Positions 1-5,760 of a DNA stretch of 8,860 bases are shown in pieces. The notes beneath the pieces were generated by a model, which worked only from the letters and a program-made list of their open reading frames with translations, was not told the DNA's origin and did not search any database. Origin of the DNA: Oscillospiraceae bacterium (GTDB taxonomy: Bacteria; Bacillota; Clostridia; Saccharofermentanales; Saccharofermentanaceae); NCBI GenBank assembly GCA_902803695.1, contig CADCQX010000117.1, positions 1 to 8,860 on the forward strand. Direction: 5' to 3'. The translations under genes were made by a program, and so were the position numbers. Position 1 is the first letter of the stretch. Each line of letters begins with the position of its first letter.

Positions 1-77
1 ATTGTGATAAAATCGTTTCGGTGGATTGCATATATGCAGACAACCTATCTGAGGCAATAGATATATTGTTCTCGTGA
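1..77 (+). CDS. C-terminal end of an upstream gene, possibly radA (partial)
   Basis: The reading frame that starts at base 3 is open from the left edge to a TGA at 75-77 and encodes 24 residues ending in NLSEAIDILFS. The pattern of a hydrophobic strand followed by a short helix of the form EAIxxLF resembles the extreme C-terminus of the DNA-repair ATPase RadA, and radA lies upstream of ispD in many Firmicutes. The TGA overlaps a GTG of the ispD frame as GTGA, as expected for two genes in one operon. That this is a coding tail is fairly well supported. The RadA identity is a guess from 24 residues and gene-order knowledge. Confidence 0.5.
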   Translation, partial: CDKIVSVDCIYADNLSEAIDILFS

Positions 78-1885
78 AAGTCAAGAAAGGTAATATGTTT
101 ATGAGTCCGGCAGCTATAACAAAAAAGCCAAAAATAAACGTTAACAGAATCTTTGTAATCATTCCTGCAGCTGGTCTGAGTACCAGAATGGAATCAGATG
201 TAAACAAGCAGATCATGGAGATCGACGGTGTATCCGTCATCGAGAGAACTCTTGGTGCTTTCCAGAAATTTTCAGACAGTCTCGCTTCTTCCGGCGTTTC
301 GCTCCGTGCGGTCGTTGTAACCAGCGAAGAATTGGTATATAGAATCAACGGTTTGTGCCGTTACAACAAGTTCGAGTTTGTTCAGCAGGTTGTAACAGGC
401 GGAAAGACAAGAATGGAATCCGTTTGGAGAGGTATCGAGGCTTTGGCCGATCTTCCTTTCCCTCCTGGAGACAACGACATCGTTTTCATCCACGACGGTG
501 CAAGATGCCTCGTAGATCAGCCTACGCTGGAGAGATGTCTTGAAGGTGCAATGAAGTATGACATCTGTGCTGCAGCTGTTCCTGTAAAGAGCACGATCAA
601 GCAGACTAAGATGGATATCTTCGACGAGATCCCTTCCGTTAACAAAGAAACTCCTAAAAAGCCGGGCAGAAAGACTGTTGAAGAGCCTGTAGCTCCTGTT
701 GCCGAGGAACCTGTTGAACCGGAAGAGCCTGCAAATTATCTGCGCGCTGCTTTTGAAGACAGAGAGCCTGCTGCTCCTAGCACACCGACTTTTACTTCTC
801 TTACATCCCTTATGGAAAGCAAGAAAGCTTCCGAGCAGAGCAAGATCTTTGCTGCAAGAGAAGAAGCAAAAGAACCTTCTCCGTTTGAGGCACCTAGAGA
901 TGAGGTCGATGAAGACGGATACAGAATGAACAAGGTATTTGTTTCCGACAATCCGGTAGATTCTTCATCAAACAAGAATCCTGTTCTCGGACTCGGAATG
1001 GATTATATCTCCAAACTTCCTTCCCTCGCCGACAGACTCGGTGGTGCCGTTATGGGCAAGATCGCTAAGGAAGAACAGAAGAGAAACGCTGCCGCTGAAG
1101 AAGCTGCCAAGAAAAAGAAGGCAGAAGCTCCTAAGGCGAAGAAGAAGACTCCTTACGTCAGACCTGATTCTCCGTTTAAGAGGATCGATATCAACGAGAT
1201 CACTGTTGATGATGACGAAGAAGTAGAGCCAGAGGTAGTTGAAGAAGAGACAAAAGTTGAGGAGGAGTTCAATAATTCTTCCCCATTCAAGAGGATCGAT
1301 ACAAGCAAGATCACTGTTGATGATGACGATCGTCCGACAACACGTCCTGCTGCAAGACCTCCGGTTACAAGACCTGCTTCTGCAGTAAGACCGGCTGCAA
1401 GGCCTCCGGTAACAAGACCGGCTTCTGCTGTAAGACCGGCTGCAAGACCTGCAACTGCTGCTGAAAGACAGGCTAGAAATGAGAGACCTGTACCTGCAGG
1501 AAGACCTGCTTCAAGACCTGGTACTGCTGAGAGAGCAAATCCGGCAGGAAGACCTGCAGCTGTCGGAAGACCTGGTTCTTCCGCTGCAAAGAGTCCTTTC
1601 AAGAACAACAATGCTTCACCTGAAGTTGTATCTACACCGGACAGAGATGAACTCATGGAAGTTCAGACACCACAGGTATTCAGATTCGATAAGCTTATCC
1701 AGTCCTATGTAAACGGAATCAAGCACAACATCGAAGCAACTGACGATACATCACTTGCTGAAGCAATTCATCTTAAAGTTCATTTGGTAGAAGGATCTTA
1801 TACAAATATCAAGATCACCACTAAGGAAGATATTGATTACGCAGAGATGATCCTTAAGCGTCAAGCAACGGAGAGCGCAACGTAA
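74..1885 (+). CDS. ispD: IspD, 2-C-methyl-D-erythritol 4-phosphate cytidylyltransferase, with a ~340-residue disordered insertion
   Basis: IspD joins CTP and methylerythritol phosphate to give CDP-methylerythritol in the cytosolic MEP pathway. The N-terminal half (residues about 27-178) has the nucleotide-binding loop PAAGLSTRM with the downstream NKQ lysine, then GGKTRMESVWRG, the metal-site motif IHDGAR, and VPVKSTIK. The C-terminal part (about 522-603) has PDRDEL, VQTPQVF, ATDDTSLAEA and NIKITTKEDID. The family's known catalytic Arg, Lys, Asp and Thr positions therefore all appear present. IspD is normally about 230 residues. The excess here is an insertion between VKSTIKQT and STPDRDEL. 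The GTG at 74 overlaps the upstream stop (GTGA), but AGAAAGG at 84-90 would instead serve ATG 95 or ATG 101, so the true start may be 21 or 27 bases later. The 3' end overlaps the convergent ispF-like gene by 32 bp. Confidence 0.9.
   Translation: MKVKKGNMFMSPAAITKKPKINVNRIFVIIPAAGLSTRMESDVNKQIMEIDGVSVIERTLGAFQKFSDSLASSGVSLRAVVVTSEELVYRINGLCRYNKFEFVQQVVTGGKTRMESVWRGIEALADLPFPPGDNDIVFIHDGARCLVDQPTLERCLEGAMKYDICAAAVPVKSTIKQTKMDIFDEIPSVNKETPKKPGRKTVEEPVAPVAEEPVEPEEPANYLRAAFEDREPAAPSTPTFTSLTSLMESKKASEQSKIFAAREEAKEPSPFEAPRDEVDEDGYRMNKVFVSDNPVDSSSNKNPVLGLGMDYISKLPSLADRLGGAVMGKIAKEEQKRNAAAEEAAKKKKAEAPKAKKKTPYVRPDSPFKRIDINEITVDDDEEVEPEVVEEETKVEEEFNNSSPFKRIDTSKITVDDDDRPTTRPAARPPVTRPASAVRPAARPPVTRPASAVRPAARPATAAERQARNERPVPAGRPASRPGTAERANPAGRPAAVGRPGSSAAKSPFKNNNASPEVVSTPDRDELMEVQTPQVFRFDKLIQSYVNGIKHNIEATDDTSLAEAIHLKVHLVEGSYTNIKITTKEDIDYAEMILKRQATESAT
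1169..1330 (+). repeat. Two copies of a 17-residue SPFKRID...ITVDDD module
   Basis: Copy 1 (1169-1219) and copy 2 (1280-1330) match at 43 of 51 bases. They encode SPFKRID, then a variable triplet (INE or TSK), then ITVDDD. The differences in the SPF codons are synonymous and those in the middle change residues. A shortened SPFKNNN occurs again at 1592-1612. The spacing and conserved basic-then-acidic layout suggest a short linear binding motif rather than a folded domain. Its function is unknown. Confidence 0.8.
1343..1450 (+). repeat. 45-bp tandem repeat encoding RPAARPPVTRPASAV, 2.4 copies
   Basis: Units lie at 1343-1387 and 1388-1432, with a partial third (RPAARP) at 1433-1450. The two full units encode the same 15 residues although seven of 45 bases differ. 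Every difference is synonymous, including a CGT to AGA arginine switch. Related GRPA and SRPG variants continue to about 1580. The encoded segment is strongly basic and proline-rich. Confidence 0.85.
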
Positions 1886-2363
1886 GGAGTGCAAAGACCT
1901 GCATTCCCTCTCCTCTTCCGAATGCGGTAAGACCTTCACCTGTTGTGGCAGTAATGCCGATATGTGAAGCCGGGATATTTAAAAGAGTACTAAGACTCAA
2001 GCGCATAGCCTCCATATGAGGCATCAGCTTGGGTCTTTTACATTCTATGGTAAGTGAAACGTGAACAATGGATGTTCCGTCGATCTTCTTAAGATCATCC
2101 AAAGCAACCTTGAGATATTCGCGGCTGTCCTTGATACCGTCCTCAAGGCACATTTTATCAGCTATTCCGCCAAGTATGTTGTGGCACGTAAAACCGGAGA
2201 TCGCATTGGTAATCGCATGTAAGACTACATCACCATCACTGTTTGCGAGATACGGATGATCGTGCGGGATCTTAACTCCGGCGAGCATGATATCCTCACA
2301 ATCTGCTTTCAGATCAAAAGCATGACTGTCCTGTCCGACGGTTGTGATGTATGCGTATTCCAT
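1854..2363 (-). CDS. ispF: Divergent IspF-like protein (2-C-methyl-D-erythritol 2,4-cyclodiphosphate synthase family)
   Basis: IspF cyclises CDP-ME 2-phosphate to methylerythritol cyclodiphosphate with loss of CMP, in the MEP pathway. The 169-residue protein keeps the metal-binding pair in GQDSHAF (D12, H14) and the third ligand in SDGDVVLHA (H49), plus ATTGEGL and GRGEG near the C-terminus. Other conserved positions differ. The HSDGD histidine is N41, and the usual LGDIGKxFPDxD loop reads LGGIADKMCLED and is about three residues shorter. This may be a clostridial subfamily or a paralogue with altered chemistry. AAGGAG at 2371-2376, overlapping the stop of the lipoprotein gene, supports ATG 2361-2363. 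It is the last gene of the mrp-lipoprotein-ispF run and ends 32 bp inside the 3' end of ispD on the other strand. Confidence 0.82.
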   Translation of the reverse strand: MEYAYITTVGQDSHAFDLKADCEDIMLAGVKIPHDHPYLANSDGDVVLHAITNAISGFTCHNILGGIADKMCLEDGIKDSREYLKVALDDLKKIDGTSIVHVSLTIECKRPKLMPHMEAMRLSLSTLLNIPASHIGITATTGEGLTAFGRGEGMQVFALLTLRSPLLDA

Positions 2364-2374
2364 GTGTTATCTCC

Positions 2375-2902
2375 TTAGCTGATACCTTGTTCGATAATCC
2401 AATTATACACATCTGTAGCAGTCCAGTAAGCATAGTTTATGGAATTAAAGCCTGATTTCAATGAGCCGTGATCCACAATGACGAAATCCGGAACAGCCAT
2501 AATGTTGTAGCGGGTAACGATATCACGGTGCTGCATGATGTCGATTCCGATGACCAGGATCTTGCCGTCGAGCTTTTGAGCGATATCTTCCACGCCGGCA
2601 GTGACACCTGCCGCATCAATCGAGTTGGTAGAGAAGAAATACAGCAAAACAGGCTTGTCTGCGGTATTTATAACACTGTTATAATCCGTTACCTCGCGAT
2701 AAACGATGCCCGGCTCCTCCTCATCTTCGATCTTTTCCATGCTCATGGCATAGATCGAAGCATCATAGGATATCTCGCCTAAATATTGTTCGTAAGAAGC
2801 TTCTGTGTTGTCTTTCTTACAAGAAACTGCCGTCATCGCCATTAAAGAAACAGCGAAAACAACGGCAGTTATTGATCTAAATCTGTTTTTAAGTAAATTC
2901 AT
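2375..2902 (-). CDS. Predicted lipoprotein with a thioredoxin-like fold lacking the CXXC motif
   Basis: The 175-residue protein has a basic N-terminus, a hydrophobic segment (about 11-26) and AVSC with Cys28 as the likely lipidated residue, followed by Lys-Lys-Asp. It is therefore probably anchored outside the membrane. Residues about 68-170 follow a thioredoxin pattern: a strand KPVLLYFFS, a helix, the strand ILVIGIDI, a segment resembling the family's xxYNIxxVPxFVIV, and the conserved cis-proline at P138. The place of the WCxxC active site reads STNSIDAA, so both redox cysteines are missing and Cys28 is the only cysteine left. A thiol oxidoreductase role is unlikely, and a binding or chaperone role is possible. 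Its ATG shares one base with the mrp stop (TGATG), indicating coupled translation. The specific function is unknown. Confidence 0.75.
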   Translation of the reverse strand: MNLLKNRFRSITAVVFAVSLMAMTAVSCKKDNTEASYEQYLGEISYDASIYAMSMEKIEDEEEPGIVYREVTDYNSVINTADKPVLLYFFSTNSIDAAGVTAGVEDIAQKLDGKILVIGIDIMQHRDIVTRYNIMAVPDFVIVDHGSLKSGFNSINYAYWTATDVYNWIIEQGIS

Positions 2903-3771
2903 CAGCCCTCGAGCATGCTTTCAACAAGTTTTACTGTTCCGTCAAGGTTGCCCTGAGGGATCTTCTCAATCTCACCTGCATCGACGAGCTTTGTGATATC
3001 AGGATCCAAAGGAAGCTTATCGAGGAGCTGAACGCCCATCTCTTCTGCAGCCTTCTTAACATTCTCGTTATCACCGAAAAGCTTGATCTCTTCGCCGCAC
3101 TTACCGCACTTGACGTAGCTCATGTTTTCGACAAAACCAAGCACCTTGACCTGCATCATCAAAGCCATGTTTCTTGCCTTGTTTACGATCATGGATACGA
3201 GATCTTGAGGTGTGGATACGAGGACGATTCCGTCAACCGGGATCGACTGGAATACTGTGAGCGGAACGTCACCTGTGCCCGGAGGCATATCGATAAGAAG
3301 AACATCGAGTGTTCCCCAGTTTACGTCTGTCCAGAACTGCTTAACGAGACCTGCGATTACAGGGCCTCTCCAAAGTACCGGTGCGTCATCGTTTTCGAGA
3401 AGAAGATTGACGCTGACTGCCTTGATGCCGGAATGAGTTGTTGCAGGAATGATGTTCTTGTTCTCATCGCCCTTCAATGAACCCTTGAGACCGAATGCCT
3501 TAGGGATGGAAGGTCCTGTGATATCCGCATCGAGGATACCTACGTTATAACCGTCTCTTGCAAGTCTTGATGCAAGGATAGATGTTACGAGAGACTTACC
3601 GACGCCGCCTTTTCCGCTGCATACGCCGATTACTTTCTTAACTGAAGAAAACTTATTGATCTCTTCCAAAAGGCTCTGTGGTGCCTGGCTCTGGCTGTCG
3701 CCGTTAGCTGACGGGCAAGAGCTCTGTGAAGTGCATGATGCCTTTGACGGGCATGAATCACAAGCTGACAT
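2902..3771 (-). CDS. mrp: Mrp/NBP35-family P-loop ATPase, iron-sulfur cluster carrier
   Basis: Family members bind an Fe-S cluster at a dimer interface and pass it to target proteins in the cytosol, depending on ATP. The 289-residue protein has a deviant Walker A loop SGKGGVGKS (52-60) with signature Lys54, the strand ILDADITGPS (79-88), the switch II motif DMPPGTGD (161-168), VSTPQDL (185-191) and a Cys-X2-Cys at C222/C225 in KCGKCG. C225 and C222 are the expected bridging cluster ligands. The N-terminus carries four more cysteines (C4, C7, C13, C19). This is common in clostridial Mrp proteins, which also lack the MIP18 domain seen in E. coli Mrp. A strong GGAGGAG at 3777-3783 supports the start. 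A promoter lies just upstream. Confidence 0.92.
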   Translation of the reverse strand: MSACDSCPSKASCTSQSSCPSANGDSQSQAPQSLLEEINKFSSVKKVIGVCSGKGGVGKSLVTSILASRLARDGYNVGILDADITGPSIPKAFGLKGSLKGDENKNIIPATTHSGIKAVSVNLLLENDDAPVLWRGPVIAGLVKQFWTDVNWGTLDVLLIDMPPGTGDVPLTVFQSIPVDGIVLVSTPQDLVSMIVNKARNMALMMQVKVLGFVENMSYVKCGKCGEEIKLFGDNENVKKAAEEMGVQLLDKLPLDPDITKLVDAGEIEKIPQGNLDGTVKLVESMLEG

Positions 3772-3800
3772 ATTGACTCCTCCAAAAAATACTCTGATAG

Positions 3801-3828
3801 ATTATACAACGATTGTTTAATTTTTCAA
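3801..3828 (-). promoter_or_regulatory. Sigma-A-type promoter for mrp
   Basis: On the minus strand TTGAAA (3823-3828) and a perfect TATAAT (3801-3806) are separated by 16 bases, about 18-45 bases upstream of the GGAGGAG site of mrp. The -35 lies directly after the stop codon of the upstream membrane-protein gene. This would let mrp, the lipoprotein gene and ispF be transcribed independently of the upstream genes. Confidence 0.75.
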
Positions 3829-3829
3829 A

Positions 3830-4300
3830 TCAAGATTCTTCGATACTTAATCTGTTGCTCTTGGCAATGAAATAAGTAGGTGCGGCAAACATGATCCTGC
3901 CCGCTGCGATAAGGATAGCGTAGATCAGCGAATCCAGATAATACGGGATGAACGTAATGAGCTTATCCTCTTCGGGATTAAAATTCGAGATGATGCCGTA
4001 AAGTCCCAGAGACCTTACAAAGAACGGATCATTGATATGCGCCATAATGCAGATAAACGCGATGTTGATCGGAATGCCGTAAAGCCACAGGAACGGGTTT
4101 TCCCTGCGAAGGACATAACATGCAAGGAAGTGTCCTCCGATCAGATATATCGAAAGAAGGGATATCCAGATCCATGAAGCTACATGAGGTGCCAAAAGAG
4201 GAATACCGATAAAAGAAGCAAGAAGAGAATAGAGTTCAACAAAGATGATGAACATGATCTTAGAGATAAGGCTATTCTGATTTTTATCTTTTCCGGTCAT
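3830..4300 (-). CDS. Small four-helix membrane protein of unknown function
   Basis: The 156-residue protein is not recognised. It has four likely transmembrane segments (about 11-36, 40-64, 70-89 and 120-146), a short basic N-terminus and a cytoplasmic-looking tail NRLSIEES. Between helices 3 and 4 there is a loop of about 30 residues with NDPFF and NPEED. GGAGGT at 4307-4312, six bases before the ATG, makes the start convincing. It lies 21 bases after the yfcE-like gene and probably shares its transcript. No catalytic motif is visible. Confidence 0.75.
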   Translation of the reverse strand: MTGKDKNQNSLISKIMFIIFVELYSLLASFIGIPLLAPHVASWIWISLLSIYLIGGHFLACYVLRRENPFLWLYGIPINIAFICIMAHINDPFFVRSLGLYGIISNFNPEEDKLITFIPYYLDSLIYAILIAAGRIMFAAPTYFIAKSNRLSIEES

Positions 4301-4321
4301 CTCAGAACCTCCGATTTTTCA

Positions 4322-4840
4322 TTAATTATATAATTTTTTCAGAGTAAGTACACCGTCTTCGATGATAATGTATGAAGGATCCGTTCCGCCCTTCGGGATC
4401 GAAGGAGAACCCGGATTCATACAACGGATACCGTTGATCATGATATCCTGGGCCACATGGGTATGTCCGCAGATAAATACGCTGCCTTCCGAAAGATATG
4501 GAAGGTTGTCAAAAGAATGGTGGTGGCCGTGGGTAACGAATATCGGCGTGGCTCCCGATATGATATACATATATTCAGCCATTATCGGAAACTCGAGGAC
4601 CATCTGGTCAACTTCGGTATCGCAATTGCCGCGGACAGCCAGGATCTTTTCCTTGATAGCGTTAAGAGCGGCGATCACCTTCTTCGGTTCGTAATCTGCC
4701 GGGAGATCATTTCTCGGGCCATGGTAGAGGATGTCTCCCAGAAGAATGAGCCTGTCTGCTTTTTCTTCATAAAACTTGGCGATCACATCTTCGCACTTCT
4801 TAATATCACCATGGATATCTGATGCTACGAATATCTTCAT
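4322..4840 (-). CDS. yfcE: YfcE-type metallophosphodiesterase
   Basis: This is a cytosolic two-metal phosphoesterase of the calcineurin-like superfamily. E. coli YfcE hydrolyses phosphodiester bonds in vitro and its physiological substrate is unknown. The 172-residue protein shows all metal-ligand motifs: SDIHGD (D8, H10), LGDIL (D36), GNCD (N72), THGHHH (H104) and GHTH (H126, H128). Two further segments match E. coli YfcE closely, HGPRN (40-44) and the stretch AVRGNCDTEVDQM (68-80), as do NPGS and SIPKGG near the end. The length fits the family (about 180). The ATG overlaps the stop of the CmpB-like gene as ATGA, with GAGG about ten bases upstream. Confidence 0.92.
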   Translation of the reverse strand: MKIFVASDIHGDIKKCEDVIAKFYEEKADRLILLGDILYHGPRNDLPADYEPKKVIAALNAIKEKILAVRGNCDTEVDQMVLEFPIMAEYMYIISGATPIFVTHGHHHSFDNLPYLSEGSVFICGHTHVAQDIMINGIRCMNPGSPSIPKGGTDPSYIIIEDGVLTLKKLYN

Positions 4841-5760
4841 AACTCATTTTCCTCATCTTTCTTCAAAACATTGATGACCATCTTGTAGGCATCGTTCTTA
4901 CCTGCTGCAAGTCTGGCAACAAGTCTTCTCTCTTTTTTCTTGAGACCGTGGGACAGTTGATTAAACTTCTCATTGATCTCTTTACGGGAGATCTTGATAT
5001 CAGGTTTCTCCTGTTTTACGAGCTTCTCGATAAGAGCCTTTTCTTCCTGTCTGTGTTTAAAGATAAGCTCTTTTTCTTCTTTTCGGTTGGCGACGTATAG
5101 TTCTTTATAAGTGTTATATCCTTCGACTGCAGGAGCAGTTTTATTTACAACAGTCTCAACACCGTCATAGATATGGCCTCCGATCTTATCGGAAACATTT
5201 CTGATCTCCTTTGAAACATCTGACAAAAGGAGAAGCTTCTTTTTAAAGCCGATGATAGTGATAACCGTCGTAATGATATCTGCGATAAGAAGAGCCGAGA
5301 AAGCACTTACGATAATGACCTTGAGGACAAACGGAGTTTTTTCGAGAATGAAAAGGACCGTAGGATGAAGTATCTTCATTCCCAGGGTACAAGCTACACC
5401 CCAGTAGATCGAGAACTGCACGCAGATGAAACCCATGAGGTTGAACTTGTAATTGGAATAGTCCCACCATCTGAGATTGAATATCTTGTAAAGTATGAAG
5501 CCCGCGATGAACTCGATAACTGTCGTTATAGCCATGGAGCCGAAAAAGAGCAACGGGAAATTATCCTGGAGAGGCATGAGTGCGAGGATTACGCAGTAGA
5601 AACCGACACCATAGACAGGACACAAAGGTCCGTTCAAAAATCCTCTGTTGATGAACTTGCCTTCAGTAAGTCCGTAGTAGATAACTTCTATTACCCAGCC
5701 GATAAAGGCATAGATAAAAAACATCGCTAATGAATCGAGAAAAGAATATGGTAATGTCAT
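4837..5760 (-). CDS. CmpB-like putative ABC-transporter type IV membrane protein
   Basis: The 307-residue protein has five likely membrane helices in its first 166 residues (about 8-29, 49-64, 69-90, 107-127 and 141-166). It carries the family signature from IGWVIEVIYY through NRGFLNGPLCPVYG (38-51), known from the ABC_trans_CmpB family (Pfam PF06541), whose transport role is unproven. Residues about 167-307 form a highly charged cytoplasmic tail, Lys/Glu-rich and probably helical or coiled coil. The frame is open to an ATG at 5802, but ATG 5758-5760 is preferred. It overlaps the upstream stop as ATGA, has GAGGT at 5769-5773, and removes 14 residues encoded within the methyltransferase gene. 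No ATPase partner gene is visible nearby. Confidence 0.85.
   Translation of the reverse strand: MTLPYSFLDSLAMFFIYAFIGWVIEVIYYGLTEGKFINRGFLNGPLCPVYGVGFYCVILALMPLQDNFPLLFFGSMAITTVIEFIAGFILYKIFNLRWWDYSNYKFNLMGFICVQFSIYWGVACTLGMKILHPTVLFILEKTPFVLKVIIVSAFSALLIADIITTVITIIGFKKKLLLLSDVSKEIRNVSDKIGGHIYDGVETVVNKTAPAVEGYNTYKELYVANRKEEKELIFKHRQEEKALIEKLVKQEKPDIKISRKEINEKFNQLSHGLKKKERRLVARLAAGKNDAYKMVINVLKKDEENEL

Larger units (their letters stand above)
611..1636 (+). other. Low-complexity, repeat-containing insertion inside IspD (about residues 180-521)
   Basis: This is an in-frame segment with no resemblance to IspD. In order it holds an acidic proline/glutamate-rich stretch (about residues 190-225), a mixed charged region, a possible amphipathic helix beginning NPVLGLGMDYISKL (from about 302), a Lys/Ala/Glu-rich likely helix (about 329-358), two SPFKRID modules separated by an acidic Glu/Val stretch, an Arg/Pro/Ala-rich basic segment (about 420-505), and a last SPFK at 507-510. 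It is predicted to be mostly disordered. In IspD this site is the loop between VPVxDTIK and the RxxLWxxQTPQ strand, so it can lie outside the nucleotide pocket. The function is unknown. Tethering, localisation or condensate formation is only speculation. Confidence 0.8.

Noticed and set aside
1343..1450. CRISPR array or mobile-element repeat
   Set aside because: The repeats are directly adjacent, coding and in frame, without spacers, terminal inverted repeats or a transposase.
1153..1656. A 167-codon minus-strand frame opposite the ispD insert, rich in Gly, Leu, Ala and Ser
   Set aside because: It is the complement of the repetitive Arg/Pro/Ala codons. No ribosome site or domain is seen, and the repetitiveness explains the lack of stops.
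3205..3480. Plus-strand open frames opposite mrp
   Set aside because: They run antisense to a well-conserved gene and have no recognisable protein features.
4362..4822. Plus-strand open frames of 110 and 121 codons opposite yfcE
   Set aside because: Both are shadows of a strongly conserved gene and neither resembles a known protein.
5365..5730. A 121-codon plus-strand frame opposite the CmpB-like gene
   Set aside because: It lies antisense to a conserved membrane-protein signature and has no ribosome site.
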